The position numbers were made by a program, and so were the translations under genes. Source: JBBPZA01 sp963728925 (GTDB taxonomy: Bacteria; Actinomycetota; Thermoleophilia; Solirubrobacterales; Solirubrobacteraceae). Taken from it: 64,000 nucleotides of DNA. Below are positions 1 to 8,962 of this stretch, piece by piece (within the stretch, counting starts at the first letter, position 1; each line of letters opens with the position of its first letter). Location: NCBI GenBank assembly GCA_963728925.1, contig CAVSMB010000028.1, forward strand, positions 1-64,000, in the 5' to 3' direction. The notes beneath the pieces were generated by a model. The model made no database searches, was not told where the DNA came from, and saw only the letters and a list, made by a program, of their open reading frames with translations.

Positions 1-129
1 ATGGCGGACATGTTCGCCTCATCGTGGCGCTCGCCGGTGGCCGGGGTGAGATCGTTGAGTCGTTGGATCTGCTCCACGCTCAGCTCGATGCGGTTGCTCT
101 TCCCGACCAAGCCGCTCCAGTACATGCTG
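1..129 (-). pseudogene. C-terminal remnant of an aldo/keto reductase
   Basis: On the minus strand this stretch reads as the tail of an aldo/keto reductase: residues IELSVEQIQRLNDL followed by TPATGERHDEANMSA, close to the usual family ending LTPAxGxxHDEAxM. The reading frame continues off the left edge of the window. Upstream, towards base 240, the frame stays open but no longer resembles the family, and a TAG stop lies near base 243, so the catalytic barrel is absent. I infer a truncated copy at the edge of a decayed region. A real short unrelated gene cannot be excluded. Confidence 0.45.
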
Positions 130-269
130 AACGCCGTGCTGGCGGCCGTGGAGTCTGTCGCCGTGCCGCGCTCCTCCCGGGGGCCTTCACCTGCTTCGGA
201 TGACGCGTCTTCGGCTGGACGACCGTAGCCTCTGTTCGCCTATGACACGCCGACCGAGAGGAGCGGCTC

Positions 270-1118
270 ATGTGCCGCTGGCTGGCCTATTCCGGAGCGC
301 CGATCCTGCTGAAAGACGTCCTCTACGAAGGGCCGAATTCGCTCGTTCACCAGAGCCTGCAGTCCAGGCTCGGCGCTGAACCGACCAATGGCGACGGCTT
401 CGGCGTCGGCTGGTATGGCGCCCCTGACACCCCCGGCGTCTTTCACAGCACCGAACCGGCGTGGAACGATCACAACCTGAGCGAGCTCGCAGGGCACATC
501 TCCTCGCCACTGTTCTTCACCCACATCCGCGCGGCGATCGGCAGCGCCGTGCAGCAGACCAACTGCCACCCATTCCGACATGGCCGCTGGCTGTTCATGC
601 ACAACGGCTACCTCAACGAGTTCGCCACCCTCAAGCGCGACCTCATCCTCGCGGTCGACCCGTCCCTGTACCCGGAGATCCAGGGCCAAGCGGACACCGA
701 GGTGCTGTTCTTCCTCGCCCTGACGTTCGGCCTCACCGACGACCCCGCGGCCGCCGTCGAGCAGGCGGTCGGACTGGTCGAAGCGACCGCCGAGCGGCAC
801 GGGGTCCCGCATCCCTTCCAGGGCACGGTCGCCACCACGGACGGCGAGAGCATCTGGGCGTTCCGCTACTCCAGCGAACGAAAGTCGCGCACGCTCTACT
901 ACACCACCGATGTCCCCACGCTGCGGAAGCTGTACCCCGAACGCCAGCTGTTCCAGGACGTCTCCGAAGACGCGCGCTTGATCGTCTCCGAGCCCCTTGG
1001 CGACGTCGCCGGCGTCTGGAACGAGGTGCCCGAATCTACCTGCGGCGTCATGGGCCCGGGCGGCACCCACGCCAGGCCGTTCGGGCCCAAGGCGCCTGCG
1101 GTCTCCGTGACCGTTTGA
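270..1118 (+). CDS. Class II glutamine amidotransferase (YafJ/EgtC-like)
   Basis: This 282-residue protein begins Met-Cys-Arg-Trp-Leu-Ala-Tyr-Ser-Gly. Removal of Met would expose Cys2 as the N-terminal nucleophile of the class II (Ntn) glutaminase fold. Other family signatures are GDGFGVGWY near residue 50, THIRAAIGSA near 90, TNCHPF near 100 and the MHNGYLNEF block near 110. Such proteins hydrolyse the amide of glutamine or a related gamma-glutamyl bond. The glutaminase domain fills the whole protein and no synthetase domain is attached, so the acceptor is unknown. The start is set by the required Met-Cys, with a GAGAGGAG ribosome site just upstream. It is one of the few intact genes in this decayed stretch. 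Confidence 0.85.
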   Translation: MCRWLAYSGAPILLKDVLYEGPNSLVHQSLQSRLGAEPTNGDGFGVGWYGAPDTPGVFHSTEPAWNDHNLSELAGHISSPLFFTHIRAAIGSAVQQTNCHPFRHGRWLFMHNGYLNEFATLKRDLILAVDPSLYPEIQGQADTEVLFFLALTFGLTDDPAAAVEQAVGLVEATAERHGVPHPFQGTVATTDGESIWAFRYSSERKSRTLYYTTDVPTLRKLYPERQLFQDVSEDARLIVSEPLGDVAGVWNEVPESTCGVMGPGGTHARPFGPKAPAVSVTV

Positions 1119-1695
1119 ACCCACGGCCCGCCGCGGGATCGGTCGTGCCGACGAGCGATCCGCGGGCGAGCGCAGCGACCGGCTCGGGCACAACCACGCC
1201 CGTTCACCCGATCGGGATGATGCGGACCTCGTCGGGGGCCGATAAGCATCGGTGGTCTGACCCGACAGCGCGACGGCGGTGCCGAGTACAGATCGTTGTC
1301 GCTCGTGAGGGTCATGGTTCATGAGGACTTCCAGGCCGATCCGGCATGAACCACAGCGTCATTGACGGCCACCATCGCGTTGCGCGCCAGGGTGTGCCGA
1401 TGCCAGACCGTCCAAGTCAGTCGGTACCCGGCGCAAGACGTCGCTGACGAACAAGGTCCAGCGTCGGCCTCGCGGAGGCTTCTTGCGATCGGGCCCCGAA
1501 CGCAGTCAGCGAGCCGTGTGTGGTCGTAGTGATCGCGAGCCGTGTCTGGACTGCGGAGTGGGGTCAGCCGAGAGTCGCGGCCCCCTTGGCGACTGGCCCA
1601 GGTCGGCGAGGGCAGCGGCGACCCACCGGGCATCCGCACTCGGGACCGGGAGCGCTCGCTCGCGGCGCCTCGCGCAAGCGACGGGCCGCGCAGCG
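1119..1695. other. Non-coding or decayed stretch
   Basis: No reading frame here has a recognisable product. Several frames stay open on both strands, but their residue composition is the arginine- and proline-rich pattern expected of out-of-frame GC-rich DNA. It separates the intact amidotransferase from the broken DUF2252 gene and probably holds degraded sequence of unknown origin. Confidence 0.5.
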
Positions 1696-2128
1696 CTACA
1701 CGCCGCGTTCGACCGCGATGCGGCCCTCGTCCGCTGCCGCCGTGAACGCCGCGTAGTCGGCGTCGTTCTGGTCGGCGTAGGCGACGGCGAAGCGTTCGAT
1801 CGCACGGTCGAACGTGTCGTCGCCGCCGAGATAGCCGGCGATCTTCGCGGCGTCGCCACTGCGGGCATGCGCGTGCCAGCGTCGCGCCGCACAGCTCGCC
1901 GTAGCGGGCCAGGCGCGCCGGCGGCATCGCTTCGATCACGGCCGAGCCCTTCATGTCGCGCAGTTGGCGGACATAGAATTCGCGGGCGCGCTTCCCGGTC
2001 CCCGTGACCCATCCCAGGAACGCGTCGCTTGCGGACTGCATCAGCCGTTGGCCGCGCACGACCCGCTCGCCTTGGTGCTCGTACTCGCTGGCGCCGGCGT
2101 ACGGGGCGAGTACCGACGTGCTCGCCTC
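1696..2128 (-). pseudogene. DUF2252 protein, C-terminal fragment with frameshift
   Basis: Minus-strand translation gives EASTSVLAPYAGASEYEHQG, then GERVVRGQRLMQSASDAFLG, then FYVRQLRDMKGSAVIEAM, all typical of the C-terminal part of DUF2252 (COG4320) proteins. After LARA the frame breaks. The next frame gives SGDAAKIAGYLGGDDTFDRA and AYADQNDADYAAF, ending ERGV-stop. An intact gene would read LARAHARSGD, so two bases appear to be missing near 1865-1870. The first roughly 300 residues of the family are absent, and the fragment stops just before the sulfatase gene. The function of the family is unknown. This copy is almost certainly dead. Confidence 0.82.
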
Positions 2129-2183
2129 GTGCGTTTCGAGGTCACAGACGACGCTGCGGCGGACCGGCACAGTCGCCGGCCGG

Positions 2184-4541
2184 TTATTCGCGGGACATCA
2201 TGGCGACGGCTTCGCGTTCGAGGTCGACGTACGGTTCGCCGCTGACGTCGACGGCGACGCGGTTGATCCTGCCGCCGGTGAACGCCCAGGGCGCGCTGCC
2301 GGCGTAGTCGCCGGTGACCGGGTCGCTGCTGTCGCGCCCGACACAGAGCCCGTCGCCGGCGAGCGAGAACTTGCCGGGCTGGGTCTTGATGCGGCCCTCG
2401 CCGACCTTGACGTCGCCGTGGTAGAGCGACAGCGTGCCGCCGGCGACGCCGGGCGGGTCCTCGCCGTCCTTCTCGAAGGCGGCCGACAGGATCAGCTGCT
2501 CGTCGGTGGGCAGCTCCTGGTCGGAGACGATCTTCTGCTCGACGGCGCCGACGAAGTTGTAGACGTAGTGCAGCCGGTTGTCCTTGACGTAGAGGGCGTG
2601 GCCGCCGAACCGCGAGCCGTGGGCGAACAGGACGCCCTCGGCGCCGGGCGCCGGGATGTCGACGAGCACGCCGATCGCGTAGGAGCGGTTGCGGATGTTG
2701 ACCGACTGGGACTCGGGGACGTCGGTGAGGCCCGGGTAGTAGATGTAGCGGTTGCGCGCCGGGGAGAGCACCGGCCGCGGGGTGAGGATGATCTCCAGGG
2801 CGCCGCGGTCGTCGAGCGGGAAGGCGCCGTTGGCGCCGGCTTCCGCGTACCACACGTTGATCAGCTGCCGCAGGCGCTCGGGCTCCTGATCGGAGAGGTC
2901 GTGCAGCTCGGAGCGGTCGACGTCGGTGTGGTAGAGCTCCCACGTGTCCTGGTCGAAGTGCCCCCAGCCGCTGATCGTCGGGTGGGTGGTCACGGCCTTC
3001 CAGCCGTCGTGCCAGATGCTGCGCGATCCGAGCATGGAGTAGAACTGCGTCTCGCGAGCGCTGGGCAGCCCGGCTGCGTCGAAGCTGTAGCGCATGCTGA
3101 TGCCGTCGAAGTGGCTCTGCACGTGCCCGCCGATCGTCTCGGGCGACTCGACGCCCAGGCAGTCGAGGATCGTCGGGACCAGATCGATGGCGTGGTGGTA
3201 CTGCTCGCGGATCTCGCCCTTGGCCTGGATGCCCGCCGGCCACGAGATCATGCACGGGTCAGACGTGCCGCCGTTGAACTCGTAGCGCTTCCACATCTTG
3301 AACGGCGTGTTGAACGCCATCGCCCAGCCGTTGGGGTAGTGGTTGTAGGTCTTCGGGCCGCCGAGCTCGTCGAGCATCGCCAGGTTCGTCTCGATGTCGT
3401 CGGGGACCCCGTTGAAGAGCTTGTTCTCGTTGACCGATCCGTTGGGGCCGCCCTCGCCGCTGGCGCCGTTGTCGGACACCAGGACGACGATCGTGTTCTC
3501 CCGCTGGCCGGTCTCCTCGAGGTAATCCAGCAGCCGCCCGATCTGCGCGTCGACGTGCGCCAGGAAGCCGGCGTAGACCTCGGCCATGCGGCTGAACAGC
3601 CGCTGCTCCTCCTCCGACAGCGAGTCCCACGGGCGCGTGACGTCCAGTGCCGGGAACGGCTCGCCCTTCGGTCCCGTTCGCGTCTCGGGCGTGCCCAACG
3701 GGTTCAGCGGCGGCAGCTCCGTGTCGGGCGGGACGATCCCCAGCTGCTTCTGGCGCGCCAGCGTCTGCTCGCGCATCGCCTCATAGCCCATGTCGAAGCG
3801 GCCCTTGAAGCGGTCGATCCACTCCTTCGGGGCGTGATGCGGCGCGTGGCAGGCGCCCGGCGCGTAGTAGAGGAAGAACGGCTTCTCGGGCGCCAGCACC
3901 TTGGCGTCCTTGATGAACTCGAGCGCCTTGTCGGTGATGTCCTCGCTGAAGTGGTAGCCCTCCTCCGGCGTGCGCGGCGGGTCGACGGGATGGCTGTCGT
4001 AAACCAGCTCCGGATACCACTGGCTCGTCTCCGCGCCCAGGAACCCGTAGAAGCGCTCAAAGCCCCGGCCCGTCGGCCAGTTGCGCCGCGAGGACGCGAC
4101 GTTCATCTCTGCCTCCGGACACAAGTGCCACTTGCCGACCATGTACGTGTTCCAGCCCTGGCCGGCCAGGATCTCCTGGAGCTGACCGTTCTCGGGCGGG
4201 ATCACCCCGCTGGCGTTCGGAAACCCGCTGGCCGCCTCGGTGATGCAGGCCATGCTGTTGCGCGTGTGGTTGCGCCCGGTCAGCAGGCACGAGCGCGTCG
4301 GCGAGCACAACGCCGTCGTATGCCACTGCGTGTAGCGCACCCCGTCATTGGCGATCCTGTCGATGTTCGGCGTCTCGACCGGCCCGCCGTAACACGCCAT
4401 CGCCGAGAACCCGACATCGTCGAGAACCGCATATATGACGTTCGGCGCCCCGTCGGGCGCCTTCGGCGGCTCGAACGGCGACCAATCCGGCACCGAGTCG
4501 CGGATATCGACGTTGATCTTGCCCTTGAACGGCACGGTCAT
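2184..4541 (-). CDS. Sulfatase (arylsulfatase A family)
   Basis: This 785-residue type I sulfatase hydrolyses sulfate esters. Cys79 in CSPTRSCLLTGRN matches the C-x-P-x-R signature whose cysteine becomes formylglycine. Metal ligands include DD at 41-42, the GKWH motif follows near 140, and a VSDNGASGEGG block is the second metal/active-site segment. The last 150 or so residues look like a beta-sandwich (LamG-like) domain. No signal peptide is visible, so it may be cytoplasmic. Two adjacent ATGs are possible. The second, at 4541, has GAGGAG six bases upstream and is preferred over 4544. No formylglycine-generating enzyme or sulfate transporter lies nearby, so substrate and activation partner are unknown. 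Confidence 0.9.
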   Translation of the reverse strand: MTVPFKGKINVDIRDSVPDWSPFEPPKAPDGAPNVIYAVLDDVGFSAMACYGGPVETPNIDRIANDGVRYTQWHTTALCSPTRSCLLTGRNHTRNSMACITEAASGFPNASGVIPPENGQLQEILAGQGWNTYMVGKWHLCPEAEMNVASSRRNWPTGRGFERFYGFLGAETSQWYPELVYDSHPVDPPRTPEEGYHFSEDITDKALEFIKDAKVLAPEKPFFLYYAPGACHAPHHAPKEWIDRFKGRFDMGYEAMREQTLARQKQLGIVPPDTELPPLNPLGTPETRTGPKGEPFPALDVTRPWDSLSEEEQRLFSRMAEVYAGFLAHVDAQIGRLLDYLEETGQRENTIVVLVSDNGASGEGGPNGSVNENKLFNGVPDDIETNLAMLDELGGPKTYNHYPNGWAMAFNTPFKMWKRYEFNGGTSDPCMISWPAGIQAKGEIREQYHHAIDLVPTILDCLGVESPETIGGHVQSHFDGISMRYSFDAAGLPSARETQFYSMLGSRSIWHDGWKAVTTHPTISGWGHFDQDTWELYHTDVDRSELHDLSDQEPERLRQLINVWYAEAGANGAFPLDDRGALEIILTPRPVLSPARNRYIYYPGLTDVPESQSVNIRNRSYAIGVLVDIPAPGAEGVLFAHGSRFGGHALYVKDNRLHYVYNFVGAVEQKIVSDQELPTDEQLILSAAFEKDGEDPPGVAGGTLSLYHGDVKVGEGRIKTQPGKFSLAGDGLCVGRDSSDPVTGDYAGSAPWAFTGGRINRVAVDVSGEPYVDLEREAVAMMSRE

Positions 4542-4544
4542 CAT

Positions 4545-4952
4545 TGGCTCCTCAGGTATCTCCCTGCCGGGACGCGGCTTCGCGGCAGCGGGCGGGCACC
4601 TCAATATTCATGGTTGCCGCCGCACTGCACATCACCCGCTTCGTACGACCTGCGCGCTCCGCCGAGAAGAGGCGCGCCGGGGGGGATGCCGAGCCACCCC
4701 GCATCGCGCGAGGCAGATGTGTGTGTGGGCTGGACCTCGCCACAATCGCGGTTTCGGTGCCTGCCGTCGCCGCGTCGGGCTCAGCGCGCCGCCGATCGTC
4801 CCACGCACGTTGCCGGCGTCCGCGATGACAGACGACGACCGGAATCGTGCGACCAGGCTCGACCCCAGAACGTCAGAACGTCGCAGTTGGCGGGCTTTTC
4901 CACGCGGTTCAGGAGATGGCGGCCCCTCATCTCCTCTTACGACGATCGTCGT
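4545..4952. other. Intergenic stretch, nothing recognised
   Basis: Upstream of the sulfatase I see its ribosome site (GAGGAG, minus strand, 4548-4553) but no supported gene. Frames are short or compositionally random. The sulfatase promoter should lie here, but no convincing -35/-10 pair stands out. Confidence 0.45.
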
Positions 4953-5111
4953 TCACGCGATGAGCTTGATGTCGGCGTCGTCGAAGACGGCGTGGATTTC
5001 GAGCTTGCCGCCGAGCGCCTCGACGTAGCGCTCGAGGGTCGAGAGGCGGACGTCGATCTCCAGTTGCCCGGCGCGCTTGATGTCGTCGACGCGCTCGCGG
5101 GCGTTGGGCAC
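4953..5111 (-). pseudogene. XRE-type helix-turn-helix regulator, C-terminal half
   Basis: Minus-strand residues RLSTLERYVEALGGKLEI and AVFDDADIKLIA match the end of small XRE-family DNA-binding proteins, often antitoxins, in which LSTLxxYVxALGG follows the recognition helix. The preceding SVPNARERVDDIKRAGQ resembles a degraded recognition helix (usually VSQxRVSxIERA). A GTG at 5111 with GGGAGA upstream could start a 52-residue product, but the first helices are missing. No toxin gene is adjacent. I infer a remnant of a HigA-like antitoxin. A functional short protein is less likely. Confidence 0.5.
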
Positions 5112-5778
5112 GGAGAGTTCTCCCGCAGCGACCACGCTCGGCACCGGGAGTCCTGGAGAGCCGTTCTGGCGCACCGGCCAGCTGCGCGGCCGGATCGTGT
5201 CCGTGAACCCGGCTGCGCGCCATGGATGGCTCCTGGCGACCGTCGGAGCGAGCGACCGTGGGCTCCGCGCCGTCGATGTGACAGCGGCCGTGTGGGTGAC
5301 ATGACGCCGCTCACGCGTCGGTCGTTGAGATTCACCGATGTCGACTCGACCAGCGGCGGAACGGCCGCCGCCGCATGGCTCGCGACCGTCACGCGCCGTC
5401 TGCAGGTCCGCGTGCGCAGACGCGGCATGCGCCAGTTCGAGCCGCCGGTCACCCTCTTGTCCTTCGCCCGGGACGGAATCGCGGGCGGGGTCGCGGTCGC
5501 CGCGGGCCCGCGCGGGGAGGTCGCGGTGCTCTGGGCGGCCAGAGCTTCGATACACGCCCGGATCCGGCGGCGTTGTCGGGCTCGAGCACAGGGACAGCCC
5601 TCGTCTCCTGGACGCATTTGCCGCGACGATCGTCCCCTGGGGCCCAATGCTCTCCGCCGCGGCATGGTCGTGACGCGTCACTCGGGCGTGGATCCCTGCG
5701 GCCAGCGGCACCGCCGAGTGGCCGCGCAGAGAGTGGTGAGGCGACCCGGTCCGCGGAGGCTCGATAGGTGTCGCGGCC
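5112..5778. other. Decayed stretch, no gene supported
   Basis: About 670 bases lie between the XRE remnant and the flavoprotein remnant. Long open frames exist on both strands, but none shows family motifs. The stretch may contain the lost N-terminal parts of either flanking remnant in unrecognisable form. Confidence 0.4.
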
Positions 5779-5960
5779 ATGCCGGTCGTGTCGGTGACGG
5801 ACTTCGAGGGCGACACGCCCGTCGCGAACATCCGCGGCCTCCTCCACGGCGAGGAGCCCGCGGGCACGTTCGACGGGCACGCCACTGCTTCATCGAGACC
5901 GGCTTGGCCGCGCTGCTGCTGCTTCTCGGTTCACGTGGCGCCCTTGAGCCTGGTGCTCGC
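5779..5960 (+). pseudogene. Flavoprotein remnant, sulfide:quinone-oxidoreductase-like C-terminus
   Basis: The plus strand reads DFEGDTPVANIRGLLHGEEP and then AGTFDGHA. After a one-base shift it reads CFIETGLAALLL. NAD(P)/FAD oxidoreductases of the sulfide:quinone reductase group carry VANIRxxLxGxxPxxxFDGHANCFIETGxGKALL near the C-terminus. Restoring one A (GCC-AC-TGC to GCC-AAC-TGC, near base 5883) joins the two pieces exactly, so this is a frameshifted fragment. Beyond about 5915 the match fades. The Rossmann domains are not recognisable upstream. Assignment rests on memory of the family motif, without a search. Confidence 0.55.
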
Positions 5961-6075
5961 ACGGCGCGGTCAGGTGCGGCTCTTGGGAGGCCCGCGCGCT
6001 CGCGCTCCCCGGTCATACTCCCGCTCGGCGTATGCGCCTGAGGATCGGGTTGCGGCGAGAGCTAAGGGCGTGAGG

Positions 6076-6519
6076 GTGAAACGGATGCTCGTGGCGTATG
6101 ATGGCTCGGCGCCAGCGCAGCGGGCGCTCGCTCATGCTGCCGAGTTCGCCCGCCCCGGGGACACCGTGACGGTTGTGAACGTGATGTCGGAGCCGGGTGT
6201 GGGCGCTCGGATCGAGCCGCCGAGCAAGGAGCGCAGCCGGCAGTCGCGCCTGCTCGACGAAGCACGGCGGTTCATGGCCGAGCGTGGGATCGAGGCACAG
6301 ACGTCGGCGCCGGTGGGTGACGCTGCGAGCGAGATTCTCGCGGCTGCGGAGCGTGTCGGGGCGGACGTGATCGTCGTTGCGCGTCATCGTGGACGCGTGC
6401 CCCAACTTCACGGCTCGATCAGCGGTCGCATCGTGCGCGCGGCGCGTTGCGATGTGCTGGTGGTCCACGCAGCGGATGCCGAGCCGGGTCCTGACGTCGG
6501 AACGAACCGCGCCAGGTAG
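6076..6519 (+). CDS. Universal stress protein (UspA family)
   Basis: This intact 147-residue single-domain UspA-fold protein begins VKRMLVAYDGSAPAQRAL, the standard first strand with the conserved Asp of the nucleotide site. A mid-protein segment VGDAASEILAAAERVGADVIVVARH is typical. The ATP-binding loop near residue 110 is altered: RHRGRVPQLHGSIS keeps the last Gly-Ser of G-x2-G-x9-G-S but not the first glycines cleanly, so nucleotide binding may be weak. The GTG at 6076 is chosen because it aligns with the family N-terminus and has AAGGG seven bases upstream; ATG 6085 is an alternative. Such proteins act in starvation or stress tolerance in the cytoplasm. Confidence 0.8.
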   Translation: MKRMLVAYDGSAPAQRALAHAAEFARPGDTVTVVNVMSEPGVGARIEPPSKERSRQSRLLDEARRFMAERGIEAQTSAPVGDAASEILAAAERVGADVIVVARHRGRVPQLHGSISGRIVRAARCDVLVVHAADAEPGPDVGTNRAR

Positions 6520-6641
6520 CCGCTTGACCACCACGGCTCGCCCGCTGGCGTACCGCGTCGCGCGAGCCGACCGACCGGCTGGCCGGTCGCAATCGTCCTG
6601 GTGAATCGGCCGGTGGGTGACTCCGGACGGCCCTTGCGCCT

Positions 6642-7125
6642 TCAGAGCTTGTAGCCGATCGAGCGCAGCAGCTCGCGGCGCGCGCGGACGTCCTCGGCTG
6701 TCTCGACGCCGAGCGGCGGTTCGCCGTCGACCACGCCGATGACGCCGCGGCCTTGGGCCGTCTCGGCGACGAGAGCCTCGAGGTCGTTCGTGGTGGCGCA
6801 GTAGAGCCGGCAGACCTCCGGTACGAGTTTCAGCTGGTTGAGGGACGTTGAGCGGGAAGCCTTCGCGCAGCAGCACGACGAAGCAATGGCCGGCGCCGAC
6901 GGCGAGCGCGGCGCGCGTCGCGGCTTCCACGAGCTCGGCATCGTTGCCTGACCGGCGCACCAGGCGGACGCCGGAGGCCTCACAGAACGCGAGCCCGAAG
7001 CGCAGATGCGGCGAGCTGCCCGCCAGCGCCTCGTGGACGTCCTCGACCGTCTTGACGAAATGCGCCTGCCCGAGGATCACTTGGGCGTCCTCGGGCTTGT
7101 CGATGCGCACACTGCTGAGCTCCAT
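6642..7125 (-). pseudogene. Adenosine-specific kinase family (DUF355) with one-base frameshift
   Basis: The first part, MELSSVRIDKPEDAQVILGQ, then HFVKTVEDVHEAL, FGLAFCEASG and GAGHCFVVLLREGFPLNV, matches the adenosine-specific kinase family (PF04008), best known from archaea and thermophiles. The frame then breaks, and the next frame continues NQLKLVPEVCRLYCATTN, VAETAQGRGVIGVVDG and RRELLRSIGYKL-stop. Deleting one base from a GGG run at 6842-6844 (plus strand) restores a complete protein of about 160 residues, the normal family length. GGAAGGAGC precedes the ATG at 7125. Either this is a recent pseudogene or a sequencing error hides an intact gene. Its biochemical role is poorly established. 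Confidence 0.8.
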
Positions 7126-7158
7126 GGCTGCTCCTTCCGGGCTGAATGGAAGCGCGAG

Positions 7159-7574
7159 TCAGCGGCGCGACTTCAGCCGTTGGACTTCGCGATCGACCTC
7201 GGCTTGCGTCATGGGGCGGCGGATGTATCGCCCGATCGGCCCGACGGGCGGCCCGAGGTACGTCCTGGGGCGTGGACCACGAGGATGATGAGCCAGATGC
7301 CCGCGACGAAGAAGAGCCACGGATCCCACGTGCCGGCCACATCAGGGTCGGAGGCAAACCGGCTTGGCCACGTGTGCTCCTCGTAGTACTCGGTCAAGAC
7401 CCACAGGCTTGTGAGCGCCGGGATCGCGAGTGCGAACACGATCAGGTGGAGCTTGAACCTGCGGATGCGATGGATCCGCTCGACTGCCAGCGCGCGAACG
7501 GCGCCCTCCCCCTCTGGCTCCGTAACGGGTTGCGGAGCCTGCCGCTCGCTCTTGGGTGGCGTCTGAACCGGCAC
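7159..7574 (-). pseudogene. 2TM-domain membrane protein with frameshift near its end
   Basis: A GTG at 7574 with a perfect AGGAGG eight bases upstream starts a protein with two membrane helices: FKLHLIVFALAIPALTSLWV and WLFFVAGIWLIILVVHA. It resembles small 2TM-domain proteins. The open frame then runs on as unrelated residues. One base over, the sequence TYLGPPVGPIGRYIRRPMTQ, then AEVDREVQRLKSRR-stop (7159), looks like the true cytoplasmic C-terminus, since PMTxAEVDREVxRL endings are common in such proteins. One base seems to be lost near 7265. Function is unknown. Confidence 0.6.
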
Positions 7575-7795
7575 CCGAACCACCTCCTTCCTCGTGCAGT
7601 CGGTCGCTGCCCGGGGCACTTCCCGGGTTGCGACCCCCCCGATGGCGTCGCGAGCACATCGGTGCGAACTGCCGAGGCGCTCATCTCGAAGCTACTGAAC
7701 GATCCGCGACCTCGAGATCCGCGACGGGAACGTACGGTCAGCTTCGGCGGGGAGTTGCGGATGGCGGCGCCGGCCGGCGGCCATAGCGTCGGTTC

Positions 7796-8914
7796 ATGTC
7801 CGCGCGTCAGGAGCCTCGTATCGGTCTGGTGCTCGGCGCGGGCGGGGTCCTTGGCGCGGCGTGGCTCGCGGGTGCGCTGGAGGCGATCGCGGCCGAGAGC
7901 GGTTGGGATCCGGGCAGCGCTGACCGTGTCGTGGGGACGTCGGCGGGCTCGATCATCGGGGCGCTGCTGGCGTCTGGGGTCCCGCCCTGGCTGATGGTTG
8001 CCCACTCCGCCGGGGAGCCGCTGGATGGACTCTCCCACGCCAACGGCGACGCGGTTGGATCCTCGGGTCCGTGGAGCGGCGCGAGCATCCGCCTGCACCG
8101 CGGCATGCCCGCGGTGGGACCCGGGTCGTGGCGCTTGGCGCTCGGCTCGCTGGCGCGCCCGTACCGGCACTCGCCTGCGTCGCTGATCGCGGGCGTGCTG
8201 CCGGACGGCTTCGTGTCCACGGAGCCGATCCGCGACACGATCCGCAGCGCCTGCCCGCACGGGTGGGCGCCGCACCCGGGCTTCTGGGCGATCGCGGCCG
8301 ACTACGCGTCAGGCGAGCGCGTGGCGTTCGGCGCGCCCGGCGCGCCGCGGGCGGAGCTGGCCGACGCCGTGGCCGCGTCGTGTGCGATCCCGGGCTTCTA
8401 CCGGTCGGTCGCCATCGGCGGCCGGCGCTACGTCGACGGGGGCGTGCACTCGACCTCGAACCTTGACGTCCTGGCCGGCGCGGGCCTCGATCTCGTGATC
8501 TGCCTCAACCCGACGTCCTCGCTGCACGCCGCGGCCCCGCACACGCTCGGCGAGCGCCTGGCGTTCTCGCTGCGCCAGGGCGCCGGCCGCCGGCTCGGTG
8601 CCGAAACCGCCCAGGTCCGGCGCGCGGGCACCGAGGTCGCGCTGATCCAGCCGACCGTCCACGACCTCGACGCGATGGGCGCGAACCTGATGAACCGCAG
8701 CCGCCGGCACGCGGTCGTCGAGACCGCGGTGCGCACCGTCACCGAGCACCTGCGCGACTCGCCGGACGGGGAGCGCCTGCGGCACCTGCCCGCAGGCATG
8801 CCCGAGCTCGTCGTCCGCCCGCCGGGAAGGCCCGCCGACTGGCCCGACCTCAAGGACGCCGCGGTTCGGCGCTGGGCGCCTCCCGCGGCGGCGGCGCAGT
8901 CGCGAGCCGCGTGA
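7796..8914 (+). CDS. Patatin-like phospholipase
   Basis: This intact 372-residue serine hydrolase uses a Ser-Asp dyad. It has the oxyanion loop GAGGVLGAAW at 14-23, the nucleophile elbow GTSAGS with Ser49, and the catalytic Asp214 in YVDGGVHS. A short insertion between residues 80 and 130 is family-typical. Such enzymes release fatty acids from phospholipids or other acyl lipids. No signal peptide is present, so action at the inner membrane face or in the cytoplasm is likely. Neighbours on both sides are broken genes, so its frame integrity suggests it is still under selection. Its natural lipid substrate cannot be read from sequence. Confidence 0.88.
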   Translation: MSARQEPRIGLVLGAGGVLGAAWLAGALEAIAAESGWDPGSADRVVGTSAGSIIGALLASGVPPWLMVAHSAGEPLDGLSHANGDAVGSSGPWSGASIRLHRGMPAVGPGSWRLALGSLARPYRHSPASLIAGVLPDGFVSTEPIRDTIRSACPHGWAPHPGFWAIAADYASGERVAFGAPGAPRAELADAVAASCAIPGFYRSVAIGGRRYVDGGVHSTSNLDVLAGAGLDLVICLNPTSSLHAAAPHTLGERLAFSLRQGAGRRLGAETAQVRRAGTEVALIQPTVHDLDAMGANLMNRSRRHAVVETAVRTVTEHLRDSPDGERLRHLPAGMPELVVRPPGRPADWPDLKDAAVRRWAPPAAAAQSRAA

Positions 8915-8962
8915 TGGGATGAGCCCGACATCAACGATCCGGGCCTGCTGGCGCCCGAGCAG

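Noticed and set aside
1..228. A plus-strand frame starting with the first base (75 codons)
   Set aside because: The opposite strand encodes a recognisable aldo/keto reductase tail; the plus frame is its shadow.
1319..1690. Possible transposase-like fragment on the minus strand (TVWHRHTLARNAMVAVNDAV)
   Set aside because: No catalytic motif, terminal repeat or extended similarity could be made out; too short to support.
5300..5780. Possible N-terminal part of the flavoprotein remnant
   Set aside because: I looked for GxGxxG dinucleotide motifs in all frames and found none convincing.
2004..6041. A 1,345-codon open frame on the plus strand
   Set aside because: It runs antisense to the sulfatase and across intergenic DNA. 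Its Val/Asp/Arg-rich composition is the mirror of real codons in GC-rich DNA, and no family motif appears except a short flavoprotein piece at its end.
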